From: Lysobacterales bacterium | GTDB taxonomy: Bacteria > Pseudomonadota > Gammaproteobacteria > Xanthomonadales > Rhodanobacteraceae | DNA length: 64,000 nucleotides | Direction of reading: 5' to 3' | Assembly (NCBI GenBank): GCA_002632325.1 | Contig: NSJK01000004.1 | Location: 1-64,000, forward strand | Shown: positions 17,570 to 25,824 of the stretch, in pieces | How positions within the stretch are numbered: the stretch's first letter is position 1 | Layout of the letters: every line of letters starts with the position of its first letter | Translations under genes and position numbers: made by a program | The notes under the pieces: generated by a model | What the model was told of the DNA's origin: nothing | Databases searched by the model: none | What the model saw: only the letters and a program-made list of their open reading frames with translations

Positions 17570-19285
17570 ATGATTCATCGCCCCACCCTGCTCGGTTGCG
17601 CGCTCGCGCTTGCCTTGTCGATCGCGACACCGGCTCAGGCCGCAATCACGATCGATCTGTCCTTCGTCAATCCGAGCTCGCCCGAATACCTGCGCTTCAA
17701 GTCCTTCGTCGATGCCGCGGTCGGCGGCAATCCCGGTTATGCGTTCTCGGCCGCCGATGCGGCCTGGATGTTCAAGCTCACCGGTCAGGCGCAGTACGCC
17801 AACCTCGCGGTGCAGATGGTCGAAGCTCAGGTCAGCGCCGCCGAGACCGCGATCGCCGGCGGCAACCGCCCCGAGATTTCCGGCGATCAATATCTCGAAG
17901 TCGGACCGATGATCGAGGATCTCGCGCTCACCTACGACTGGTGCGCGGCCTACGTGACGCCGACGCAGAAGACGCGCTGGGGCAACTATGCGCAACAGGC
18001 GGTGTGGAACGTGTGGAATCACGCTTCCGCATCCTGGGGCGGCAACCCGTTTCCGTGGGCGGGCTGGGGCGTGAACGACCCCGCCAACAACTATCACTAC
18101 AGCTTCCTGCGCGCGACGATGTACTGGGGCCTGGCATCGAACAATGCCACCTGGATCAACCTGCTGCAGAATGACAAGTGGCCCGAGCAATTGGCCTACA
18201 CCGCAACGCTCGCCGGTGGCGGCAGCGAGGAAGGCACCGGCTACGGCCTCTCGCACGGCACGCTGTTCGAGATCTATCACGTGTGGAAGGATTCGACCGG
18301 ACAGGACGTCGCCAACAGCAACGCTCACGTCAAGGACAGCATCGAGTGGTGGATCCACGCCACCGTGCCGACACTCGATCGCGTCGCCGCGATCGGCGAC
18401 CAGTCGCGTGTGTCCGAGCCGGTGATCTACGACTACCACCGCAAGCTCATGCTGCATGCACGCGCAAGTTCCAACGATGCCGCCGCGCGCGATGATGCCT
18501 CGTGGTGGCTGCACGCCATCCCCAATCAGGACATGGAGAGTGGCTTCAACTATCGCCACAACCTGCAGTCCGCTGGCGCAGGCGGCACGCCGCCCGCCTC
18601 GCTCGTCTACCACGGCAGCGGCACCGGGCAACTGTTCGCGCGCACCGGTTGGGATACCGGCGCGATGTGGCTCAATTTCAGCGCCGGCCCTTACGAGCAG
18701 AGCCACGCGCATCAGGATCAGGGTTCATTCACGCTGTTCGAAAACGACTGGCTCGCGGTGACCGAGAACATCTGGACCCACAGCGGCATCCAGCAAGGCA
18801 CCGACACCCACAACGTGCTGCGCTTCGAGCACAACGGCAGTATCGTGCCGCAGCGCACCGGCACCGAATCGACGATGACGGTGACACCGGGCAACGGCGG
18901 CGCGGTGCATGCAGTGGCCAACCTCACCCCGGCCTACGATGGCGATTCCGCAGTCGGCTCCTGGCAGCGCACGATCGACTTCGGCGCTCGCAAACTCACG
19001 GTCAGCGACGCCTTCACGCTCGGCGCCAACACGCAGGCGATCTTTCAGGTCAACACGCCCGCGCAGCCCATGATCAACGGGCTCACCGCCACCGCGGGCG
19101 CACTCAAGATCCGCGTGATCGCACCCGCCAATGCCACGCTCAGCGCGCTCGATTGGACCACTCGCAGCGATGGCGATGAAACCTACAACAGCGGCTGGCG
19201 GCTCGACGTGAGCGGCAGCAGCAGCGGTTACGTGGTCGAGTTCAGCACCAGCGACACGATCTTCGCCAACGGCTTCGAGGCTTGA
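17570..19285 (+). CDS. Secreted heparinase II/III-like polysaccharide lyase with C-terminal IFANGFEA tail
   Basis: 571 residues with a signal peptide (1-24, cut near 'PAQAA'). The N-terminal ~340 residues are helix-rich, as in an alpha/alpha-toroid, with likely active-site regions 'NNYHYSF' (~173-179) and 'GTGYGLSHG' (~222-230). The second part has the heparinase II/III beta-sandwich signature 'SHAHQDQGSF' (H379/H381) and 'HNVLRFEHNG' (~414). Such enzymes cleave acidic polysaccharides by beta-elimination; the substrate here is unknown. No other polysaccharide-utilisation gene is nearby. The last ten residues, DTIFANGFEA, nearly match the end of the M64 peptidase at 45672-47348. The next gene converges with only 15 bases between the stops. 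Confidence 0.8.
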   Translation: MIHRPTLLGCALALALSIATPAQAAITIDLSFVNPSSPEYLRFKSFVDAAVGGNPGYAFSAADAAWMFKLTGQAQYANLAVQMVEAQVSAAETAIAGGNRPEISGDQYLEVGPMIEDLALTYDWCAAYVTPTQKTRWGNYAQQAVWNVWNHASASWGGNPFPWAGWGVNDPANNYHYSFLRATMYWGLASNNATWINLLQNDKWPEQLAYTATLAGGGSEEGTGYGLSHGTLFEIYHVWKDSTGQDVANSNAHVKDSIEWWIHATVPTLDRVAAIGDQSRVSEPVIYDYHRKLMLHARASSNDAAARDDASWWLHAIPNQDMESGFNYRHNLQSAGAGGTPPASLVYHGSGTGQLFARTGWDTGAMWLNFSAGPYEQSHAHQDQGSFTLFENDWLAVTENIWTHSGIQQGTDTHNVLRFEHNGSIVPQRTGTESTMTVTPGNGGAVHAVANLTPAYDGDSAVGSWQRTIDFGARKLTVSDAFTLGANTQAIFQVNTPAQPMINGLTATAGALKIRVIAPANATLSALDWTTRSDGDETYNSGWRLDVSGSSSGYVVEFSTSDTIFANGFEA

Positions 19286-19300
19286 CTGCCATCGGCGTGC

Positions 19301-20461
19301 TCAGCGCACGCCGGTCTCGTTGCGCGCGATCACCAGACGCTGGATTTCGCTGGTGCCTTCGTAGATCTCGGTGATCTTGGCATCGCGGAAATAGCGCTCC
19401 AGCGGCAATTCCTTCGAATAGCCCATGCCGCCGTGGATCTGCACCGCAGCGTGGGTGATGAACATTGCCGCTTCTGATGCAAACAGCTTGGCGACCGAGG
19501 CCTCGGTGCTGAAACGCCCGCCCGTGCGCTCGGCTTCCATCTTGGTGAAGGCCGCGCGCAGCACCAGCAGGGTCGCTGCATCGAGTCGGCACTTCATGTC
19601 GGAAATTCGCGCCTGAATCATCTGGAACGATCCGATCGGGTGGCCGAAGGCCTTGCGTTCGCGCACCCAGCTCAGACTCGCCTCGTAGGCCGCGCGGGCA
19701 AGGCCGACGGCCTGCGAGGCGATGCCGATGCGGCCCGCATCGAGCACACCCATCGCGATCGAGAAGCCCTTGCCCTCCGGACCGAGCAGGTCGCTCGCCG
19801 GGCAGACGTAATCGCTGAACTCGATCTCGCAGGTTGCCGAAGCGCGGATGCCGAGCTTGGGTTCGCTCTTGCCGGCGTGGAAACCCGGACGCTGGGTGTC
19901 GATGATGAAGGCCGACACGCCCTTGGCGCCCACGCCGGGCGTGGTGATCGCGAACAGCACGATGTAGCGAGCCACCGGACCCGAGGTGATCCAGCTCTTC
20001 TTGCCGTTGATGACCCAGTCGCCATTGGCATTCCTGGTGGCCCGCGTATGCATCGCCGAGGCATCCGAACCCGATTGCGGCTCGGTCAGCGCGTAAGCGC
20101 CGATCGCCTCGCCGCTGGCAATCGCGCGCACGTACTTCTGCTTCTGTTCCTCGGTGCCGTACTTGAGGATGCCGTTGCAATACAGCGAATTGTTCACCGA
20201 CATGATCGTCGAGTGCGCGCAGTCGGCCGCGGCGATCTCGATCATCGCCAGTGCATAGGCGATGGTGTCCATCCCGGCGCCACCGTATTCGTGCGGCACC
20301 TCGATGCCCATCAGACCGAGCTGGCCCATCTCGCGGATGTTGTCGAGCGGGAACTCGCCCTTGGCATCGAGCTCGGCGGCGTTGGGCGCGATGCGCTTCT
20401 GCGCGAAATCACGCGCGATGGACTGGATCGAGAGCTGGTCTTCGGTGGGATTGAAATCCAT
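19301..20461 (-). CDS. Acyl-CoA dehydrogenase
   Basis: 386 residues, the normal length. It is an FAD enzyme that introduces the alpha-beta double bond in acyl-CoA during fatty acid or branched-chain amino acid breakdown. Signature 1 is 'YALTEPQSGSDAS' and signature 2 near the C-terminus is 'QIHGGMGYSKELPLERYFRD', with the catalytic Glu in 'EIYEGTSEIQR'. The short/branched-chain or butyryl-CoA type is most likely; chain-length preference cannot be read. No electron-transfer flavoprotein or thiolase gene is nearby. Divergent from the AraC-type regulator gene. Confidence 0.93.
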   Translation of the reverse strand: MDFNPTEDQLSIQSIARDFAQKRIAPNAAELDAKGEFPLDNIREMGQLGLMGIEVPHEYGGAGMDTIAYALAMIEIAAADCAHSTIMSVNNSLYCNGILKYGTEEQKQKYVRAIASGEAIGAYALTEPQSGSDASAMHTRATRNANGDWVINGKKSWITSGPVARYIVLFAITTPGVGAKGVSAFIIDTQRPGFHAGKSEPKLGIRASATCEIEFSDYVCPASDLLGPEGKGFSIAMGVLDAGRIGIASQAVGLARAAYEASLSWVRERKAFGHPIGSFQMIQARISDMKCRLDAATLLVLRAAFTKMEAERTGGRFSTEASVAKLFASEAAMFITHAAVQIHGGMGYSKELPLERYFRDAKITEIYEGTSEIQRLVIARNETGVR

Positions 20462-20568
20462 GGCGGCTTCCGGGGCAACGAGAGATCAGTCGCCGATTTT
20501 AAGGCAATGCCGCGGCCAAGCGTGCGGCCTGTGCCAAGATGCCGTGGATTTGCATCGGAACCCTGCGC

Positions 20569-21597
20569 ATGCTCGAACTGGTCACCCTGACATGGATAGG
20601 TTTCTCGCTGGTGGCCACGATCCTGCTTGCCTCGGTCGCCGCCACCGTCTACCGCGACGCGCAACTGTCGCCGATCTCGCGGATCTTCGGCGTGGTTCTG
20701 CTCACGGCGCTGTTCCTTCTTCAGCTCGCCCACGCCGACTGGCTCATGCGCAGCGGCGTCTGGAGTGGTTCGCCGGCCTATCTTGCGGTTCTGTTTCTTG
20801 CCGCCGCCTCCTTTTTCCTGTTCTTCAGTGGCGCGCTGTCTCCTGACTCGCCGACTTGGCCGCAGGCCATCGTCGTCTGCCTGCCGGTGCTGCTCGCCTT
20901 CGTGATCCCGACATCGATCGCGATTCCGCTGGCCTTCGCCTGTGGCACGGCAGGCGCGATTCGCTTGGCGATGCTCGCCCACAAGCTGCGTTCGCAGCGT
21001 GCCAATTTCCGACTCGAACGCGGCGTGTTCTTGATGCACGCACTGATTGCGCTGACGATGCTCGTGGTCGGCATCGCTTCGCCCTGGCTCGGCCTGGCGG
21101 CGTTCTACACCGCCTATTCCATTCTCATCGGAGCAGGTTTGTGCGTCTCGCTCTACCTGCTGCTGCACTACCCCGGCCTGCCGACCAAGGCCGCCGAAGC
21201 AGTTGCCACCGCCTATGCCGTTTCGACGCTCGGCAAGGTCGATGTCACCGCGGCAGCTGCACGACTGCGCCAGTTGATGGAGGACGAGCGCGTCTACCTC
21301 GACGAGAACCTCAGCCTCGGCCGCCTGGCTGCGCGCGTGGGTCTTTCGACGCACCAATTGTCCGAATTGGTGAATCGCGAGTTCGGCAGCGGCTTCTCGC
21401 GTTTCGTGCGCGGCTACCGCGTCGAGGCAGCGAAGCGAATGCTGCTCGATGAACCGCAGGCTTCGGTGTTGTCGATCGGGCTCGCGGTGGGCTTCAGTTC
21501 GCAGTCGACCTTCTACAGCGCCTTTCGCGAAGTGACCGGCGAGGTGCCGGGACGCTACCGGGAACGCTGTCAGAACGTGGATCCGGGCGCACGATGA
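20569..21597 (+). CDS. Membrane-bound AraC-family transcriptional regulator
   Basis: 342 residues from the ATG at 20569; an ATG at 20539 would add 10 residues. The N-terminal ~200 residues form six or seven hydrophobic helices ('LVATILLASVAATVY', 'FGVVLLTALFLLQLAH', 'VVCLPVLLAFVIPTSIAIP' and others). The C-terminal ~110 residues are an AraC DNA-binding domain with two helix-turn-helix units ('LSLGRLAARVGLSTHQLSELVN' region and 'SVLSIGLAVGFSSQSTFYSAFRE'). This build suggests direct sensing of a membrane or periplasmic signal. The downstream DCC and desaturase genes are on the same strand after 163 bases and could be targets; that is inference from position only. Confidence 0.85.
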   Translation: MLELVTLTWIGFSLVATILLASVAATVYRDAQLSPISRIFGVVLLTALFLLQLAHADWLMRSGVWSGSPAYLAVLFLAAASFFLFFSGALSPDSPTWPQAIVVCLPVLLAFVIPTSIAIPLAFACGTAGAIRLAMLAHKLRSQRANFRLERGVFLMHALIALTMLVVGIASPWLGLAAFYTAYSILIGAGLCVSLYLLLHYPGLPTKAAEAVATAYAVSTLGKVDVTAAAARLRQLMEDERVYLDENLSLGRLAARVGLSTHQLSELVNREFGSGFSRFVRGYRVEAAKRMLLDEPQASVLSIGLAVGFSSQSTFYSAFREVTGEVPGRYRERCQNVDPGAR

Positions 21598-21760
21598 ACC
21601 GCCACGGTTGACTCGTACAGCCCGGATTGGTCTTTCCGCAAGCCGGCAAGTCATTGATCGCAAAGACCGATCTGGAAAACTTGTTGCTGACTGATCAATC
21701 CGGAAGATTCCATCCGTTTGCCTGAGCATCATCGCCCCTTCGATACCGCTGGAGGGCATG

Positions 21761-22135
21761 ATGGCAACGACGACCGTGTACTTCGACGGACTGTGCCCCG
21801 TCTGCAGCCGCGAAGTCGCCCTGTACCGCCGGCTCGTATCACCCGATCGCATGAGCTGGCGCGATCTGGCGAGCGGGCCCGCAGCGCTCACCGACGAGAG
21901 CTTCGATCTCGAAGCGGCCCTCAGCCTCCTGCATGTGCGCGACCGCGCAGGCCGCCTGCACATCGGCCTGACCGCACATCTGGTGATGTGGGACGAGCTG
22001 CCCGTGCTCAAGTGGCTCGCTGCGCTCTTGCGGCACTATCCACGACTGCGGCGCGCATTCGAGCGAGGTTATCTGGCCTTCACGGCGCGCCGACCGGGCC
22101 TGCGCAGACGCCGGCAGGGCGGCAGCGATGCCTGA
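21761..22135 (+). CDS. DCC family (DUF393) thiol-disulfide oxidoreductase-like protein
   Basis: About 124 residues. It opens with the family motif 'YFDGLCPVCSREVALY', where the C-x-x-C sits in the thioredoxin-like active-site position that names the DCC family. GGAGGG at 21751-21756 fits the ATG at 21761 better than the adjacent ATG at 21758, which is only one base away. Function is not settled; a redox role is inferred. It overlaps the following desaturase gene by 8 bases, so the two are probably co-translated. Confidence 0.85.
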   Translation: MATTTVYFDGLCPVCSREVALYRRLVSPDRMSWRDLASGPAALTDESFDLEAALSLLHVRDRAGRLHIGLTAHLVMWDELPVLKWLAALLRHYPRLRRAFERGYLAFTARRPGLRRRRQGGSDA

Positions 22136-22937
22136 ACCGCGTCATGCCGCAGTCATCTGGCAGGATCTGCGCACGCTCAGTCGCTTCGAAGTTGCGCGCG
22201 AACTGGCGATGCCACTGCTTGCCCTGAGCGCGGCCCTGCTCGCCGGTCTGCTGGGCTGGTGGCCTGCCCTGGTGCTCGCGAGTTTCGTCGTGTTCATGAC
22301 TGGCCTGCGCGTCACCCATGGCGCCTTCCATCGCAGCATCGGCCTGCGCGGCACCCCGAACGATCTGGTGATGTTCACGCTCAGCGCCCTGCTCGGCGGC
22401 TCGATGCATGCCATCGAAGTCACCCACCTGCGCCATCATCGCGACTGCCTCGGCCCGGATGATGTCGAAGGCCACATCGCCGCGCTCGGCTTCATGCGCG
22501 CCCTGCTCGCCAGTCCGCGCTATCCGCTGCTGATCCATCGCGCCGGCTGGCGCCATGGCAGTCGCCGCCAACGGCGCTGGATCGCTGCCGAACTGATCGC
22601 AGCGGCAGGCATTCAAACTGCCATCTGGACGAGCGGCTCAGCCGCGCTGCAGGCAATCGCGCTGTCGCTGTACGTCGCCAACGCCTTCGCGGCGATCCCT
22701 GGCATCTGGTGCGTGCATCACGGCGGCCATCATGATCCCTCGGCCCGCTTGCGCAGCACGCGCTCACGCTGGATCGCGCGCCTCACCGTGAACATGTTCC
22801 ACCACGCCGAGCACCACGCCTTTCCCGCAGTCCCGACCTGTCGCTTGCCGCAACTCGCGCTGCGCTTCGATCGCGCGCAGGCCACGCCACAGCCGATTCT
22901 GGGGCAACGCGGGCCAGCGCCAGGCGCCACCGCCTGA
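22128..22937 (+). CDS. Membrane fatty acid desaturase-family protein
   Basis: 269 residues. Three histidine boxes of the di-iron membrane desaturase/hydroxylase family are visible in order: 'HGAFH', 'HLRHHRD' and 'HHAEHH', with an additional 'HHGGHH'. Hydrophobic stretches at about residues 28-60 and 150-185 give the membrane anchors. Such proteins insert a double bond or hydroxyl group in acyl or carotenoid chains at the inner membrane. The start overlaps the DCC gene by 8 bases, suggesting that the small redox protein serves or accompanies it. The array of REP repeats begins about 110 bases downstream. Confidence 0.82.
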   Translation: MPEPRHAAVIWQDLRTLSRFEVARELAMPLLALSAALLAGLLGWWPALVLASFVVFMTGLRVTHGAFHRSIGLRGTPNDLVMFTLSALLGGSMHAIEVTHLRHHRDCLGPDDVEGHIAALGFMRALLASPRYPLLIHRAGWRHGSRRQRRWIAAELIAAAGIQTAIWTSGSAALQAIALSLYVANAFAAIPGIWCVHHGGHHDPSARLRSTRSRWIARLTVNMFHHAEHHAFPAVPTCRLPQLALRFDRAQATPQPILGQRGPAPGATA

Positions 22938-23050
22938 GGACCATCTCACTGCCGGCTTGCCGGGAACGGCTTGCGACCGAGGCCATGAGGGCCGAGCGCA
23001 ACGCAAGGTTTGCGCGAATTCGATCCTCCCGCGATCGCAGGGTTTGCTCT

Positions 23051-23475
23051 TGCATTTGCATGGCGTCTGCACGACATGCGGTCGCGACTGCCGTCGCTCC
23101 TGCATTTGCATGGCGTCTGTACGGCATGCGGTCGCGACTGCCGTCGCTCCTGCATTTGCATGGCGCTTGCACGACGCGTGGTCGCGACTGCCGTCGCTCC
23201 TACATCGCTTTTGCGCTGCGTCTGTACGGCATGCGGTCGCGACTGCCGTCGCTCCTACATCGCTTTTGCGCTGCGTCTGTACGGGATGCGGTCGCGACTG
23301 CCGTCGCTCCTACATCGCTTTTGCGCTGCGTCTGCACGGGATGCGGTCGCGACTGCCGTCGCTCCTACATCGCTTTTGCGCTGCGTCTGCACGGGATGCG
23401 GTCGCGACTGCCGTCGCTCCTACATCGCTTTTGCGCCGCGTCTGCACGGCATGCGGTCGCGACTGCCGTCGCTCC
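23051..23475 (-). repeat. Tandem array of eight REP-type palindromic units
   Basis: The 603-base gap 22938-23540 holds no convincing gene but this array. It has three units of exactly 50 bases (23051-23200) and five of exactly 55 bases (23201-23475), then a decayed partial unit. All eight share GGTCGCGACTGCCGTCGCTC, whose GCGAC-TGCC-GTCGC forms a hairpin. Read on the minus strand, the 55-base units have GTAG then GAGCGACGGCAGTCGC, the layout of the GTAG-headed REP elements mobilised by RAYT (TnpA-REP) transposases. The 50-base units have GCAG instead and a different spacer, so there are two subfamilies in one array. No RAYT gene is in the window. Three forward frames stay open through it because of composition; I do not consider them genes. 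Confidence 0.93.
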
Positions 23476-23540
23476 TACATCGCTCCTGCATCGTTACTAC
23501 GTCGCTGCGGCAGTGCCCGAACGTCGGCAGCGCCCAGGCG

Positions 23541-24323
23541 TCAGTCCCGCAGGCGCGCGAAATCGCAGGGTTTTCCACGCAGGCGCTGCTCGAGCATCCA
23601 CGGCAACAGGCCGGTTTCGTTGTAGGCGCGTGCCCAAATCACGTGCTTTTCGCGCGGGTATTCGGTGTAGCGCGGCGTGCCGCCCATCGCGCGCAAGGCG
23701 CGCACGACTGCGCGCGAGCCGACCATCGCGCCGTTGTATCCGGTCTCGACATCGGTGTCGTTGTCCTCGCTGCCGTGGAACACCCACTGCGGCACATCGC
23801 GGATCGGGCCGAGGCCGGCCAGCTCGGTCATGCCCGACATCGGCACACCCGCGGCAAAGCAGGTTGGCCAGGCCTTGAGCGCATCCCAGACGCCGGTCGC
23901 GCCATCGGAAATCCCGGTGAGATAGATCCGGCGCGGATCGATCGGCCAGCGCGTGAGCGCATCGGCGATCACCGCGGCGACGCGTCGCGGCGGCCAATAG
24001 GCGCCGGTCGTCTGCGGCGCTATGTAGATGAGCGCAATGCCATCGGCATTGGCGCGATCGACGAGTTCGAACGAGCCATTGCCGCGTCCGGCCAGTTGCG
24101 ACTGGTTGTCGGTGCCATCCTGCCAATCGCCATGCAGAAACACGATCAGCGGGATCTTCTCGTCACCACGGCGCCCTGCCGTCTGCACCGCGCGATACGG
24201 CACATGCAGCGCGTCGGCGCTCCAGTAGCGGGCAAGTGCGCTGTCGGCAAGTTCGTCGGCACTGGCCGCGAGCGAAAGCAACGTCAGCAACAGACCAAGC
24301 AGGCTGGCTTGTGGCTTCGTCAA
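23541..24323 (-). CDS. Secreted alpha/beta-hydrolase (esterase, PHB depolymerase/dienelactone hydrolase-like)
   Basis: 260 residues with a signal peptide (1-21, 'LLSLAASA'). Alpha/beta-hydrolase features: oxyanion region 'VFLHGDWQDG' (~61-70), nucleophile elbow 'GISDGA' with Ser139, 'HGSEDNDTD' supplying the acid near 187, and His227 in 'REKHVIW'. It resembles small exported esterases of the feruloyl-esterase/PHB-depolymerase-like group; substrate unknown. Its ATG overlaps the stop of the trypsin-like protease gene by 4 bases, so both are translated from one message. Confidence 0.8.
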   Translation of the reverse strand: MTKPQASLLGLLLTLLSLAASADELADSALARYWSADALHVPYRAVQTAGRRGDEKIPLIVFLHGDWQDGTDNQSQLAGRGNGSFELVDRANADGIALIYIAPQTTGAYWPPRRVAAVIADALTRWPIDPRRIYLTGISDGATGVWDALKAWPTCFAAGVPMSGMTELAGLGPIRDVPQWVFHGSEDNDTDVETGYNGAMVGSRAVVRALRAMGGTPRYTEYPREKHVIWARAYNETGLLPWMLEQRLRGKPCDFARLRD

Positions 24324-25687
24324 TGCGCAACACCCACGGCGCCGAGCGCGCGATCGATCGGAATCAGGTAATTCACGTTGAGCGAGCTGCCTTCCTTGTT
24401 GAACAGCCCGGCCACCGTGATCGCGACCAGTTCACCGGCTTCATTGAACACCGGCCCTCCGGAATTGCCCGGATTGATCGCGGCATCGGTCTGGTAGAAC
24501 CTGGCGCCATCTTCTTCACGCACCGCCGACAGGATGCCCTCGGTCACGCTGTGGCTGAGCTTGAGGCTGAGCGGCGTGCCGATCACATACAGCGGATCGC
24601 CAGTCTTCGGCACGCCACGCGCAATCGGCGCGGCCTGCAACGGGTCGGCGCTGAAATGCAGCAAGGCGACATCGTTGCGGCGGTCACGCTTGACCACGCG
24701 TGCCATCAGCGCCTTGTCGCCAAGGATGACTTGCACATCCACGTCATCACCTACCACATGCGCATTGGTCAGTGCGTAACCTGCGGCATCGATGACCACG
24801 CCACTGCCATGGCCGCGATCGGTACGCACGGTGACCGCGCTCTGCAGGCGTTCATCCGAATGCGCGCGGAATTTCTCGCCACCATCGCCATACTTGATCG
24901 CAACCTGACTGGCAGTGCCGGCGCTGGCGACCGCGAAACTTGAACCGGCGCCCAGTTGTGCCGCGAATTCGGCATCGCCGAGCAGGTTGTCGCTGGCCTG
25001 CTTGACCGCGCGCAACAGGCTGTCACGCACCGAAGATCCGTTGTGCCAGCCGTCGTAGGCACCTTCGCTGCTGCCCTTGTACAGATCACTGCCCTTGGCA
25101 GCGAGCTTCCAGCGCATCTTGACGTAAACGCGCGAGCCGGTGCCCGCGCTGTTGCCGGCCATGCGCGTGTTGCAGACGTCGATCTTGATGTCGGTGAGGT
25201 CGGCTTCGAGATCGAGGCTGCCCGGCAACAAGTCGCCACCTTCACTCACGCTCAGACCGTAGCCCGCGTCGCGGAAGCGTTCGGCCACCGCGTTCTGCAG
25301 CGCCTTGCCCTTGACATCGACGGTGCCCTCGTCCCAGATCAGATCGGTCGAATTTTCGCAATTGCGCCCGCTGTAGGCGCGACCCGCAGTGAAGGCCCGC
25401 CCATCCGAACCAGGCCGCAGAGTGAAGCGACTCAGGCTCACCAGCGATGCCGATCCAGGTCGCGGATTGCGGATCGGCGACTTGCTCGACACATTGAAAT
25501 TGCCATAGCCGCCCTTGACCTCGACCTTGTCGACGCCGGCCTTGGTCTTCACGTCAGGCGGCGGCGTATCCGAAAAATGCAGGTTGCCCTGCGCATCCTT
25601 CCACTTGTAGATGCCACCTGCGCCGGCCGGGAAAGCGGCCAGGCCGAACGCAATGACCAGGGCCACGAACGCGTACGAGGTATTCAT
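24320..25687 (-). CDS. Secreted trypsin-like serine protease with N-terminal DUF4124
   Basis: 455 residues. A signal peptide (1-23) is followed by DUF4124 ('IYKWKDAQGNLHFSDTPPP', 26-44), a central region of about 200 residues without a recognised motif (cysteines at ~110 and ~172), and an HtrA/S1C-like protease domain from about 275. The triad is visible: His310 in 'TNAHVVGDD', Asp339 in 'RNDVALL' and Ser409 in 'NPGNSGGPVF'. No PDZ domain follows, unlike DegP. It probably acts in the periplasm, with DUF4124 as a possible targeting or binding module. Translationally coupled (ATGA) to the esterase gene. Upstream lies the divergent ArsR-methyltransferase promoter. Confidence 0.85.
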   Translation of the reverse strand: MNTSYAFVALVIAFGLAAFPAGAGGIYKWKDAQGNLHFSDTPPPDVKTKAGVDKVEVKGGYGNFNVSSKSPIRNPRPGSASLVSLSRFTLRPGSDGRAFTAGRAYSGRNCENSTDLIWDEGTVDVKGKALQNAVAERFRDAGYGLSVSEGGDLLPGSLDLEADLTDIKIDVCNTRMAGNSAGTGSRVYVKMRWKLAAKGSDLYKGSSEGAYDGWHNGSSVRDSLLRAVKQASDNLLGDAEFAAQLGAGSSFAVASAGTASQVAIKYGDGGEKFRAHSDERLQSAVTVRTDRGHGSGVVIDAAGYALTNAHVVGDDVDVQVILGDKALMARVVKRDRRNDVALLHFSADPLQAAPIARGVPKTGDPLYVIGTPLSLKLSHSVTEGILSAVREEDGARFYQTDAAINPGNSGGPVFNEAGELVAITVAGLFNKEGSSLNVNYLIPIDRALGAVGVAH

Positions 25688-25767
25688 GCGCAGCTTCTCC
25701 TGATGGACATTGGACCGGTGATGGCGACAGCGCCATGCAGTATAGCCATGCAGTCGAGCCAGAACCC

Positions 25768-25796
25768 TCGACTGCGCGCCGTGGCCTGCCTATAAT
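25768..25796 (+). promoter_or_regulatory. Promoter of the arsR-methyltransferase/metH operon
   Basis: A perfect -10 TATAAT (25791-25796) lies 17 bases after TCGACT (25768-25773, 4 of 6 matches to TTGACA). The GTG start follows 28 bases later with AAAAGGA between. Confidence 0.75.
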
Positions 25797-25810
25797 CTTT
25801 CGATCAAGAT
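25795..25810 (+). promoter_or_regulatory. Candidate operator (16-base semi-palindrome) for the ArsR-type regulator
   Basis: ATCTT-TCGATC-AAGAT is an inverted repeat with 5-base arms. It overlaps the last two bases of the -10 element and the expected transcription start, where a repressor would block initiation. ArsR-family SahR proteins, which control methionine-cycle genes, are described as binding short semi-palindromes; assigning this site to the adjacent gene product is inference. Confidence 0.55.
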
Positions 25811-25824
25811 AAAAGGATGAATGC

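Noticed and set aside
16871-18712. A 613-residue minus-strand frame across the methyltransferase and heparinase-like genes
   Set aside because: It is antisense to two recognisable genes and has no motif of its own.
23051-23475. CRISPR array
   Set aside because: The repeats are directly adjacent with no unique spacers, the variable parts are also repeated, and no cas genes are near. REP elements explain it.
22957-24371. Three overlapping forward open frames (222-453 residues) through the REP array, Arg/Leu/His-rich
   Set aside because: They consist mostly of translated 50/55-base repeats, all three frames are open at once, and they run into the antisense of the esterase gene. No ribosome sites or family similarity.
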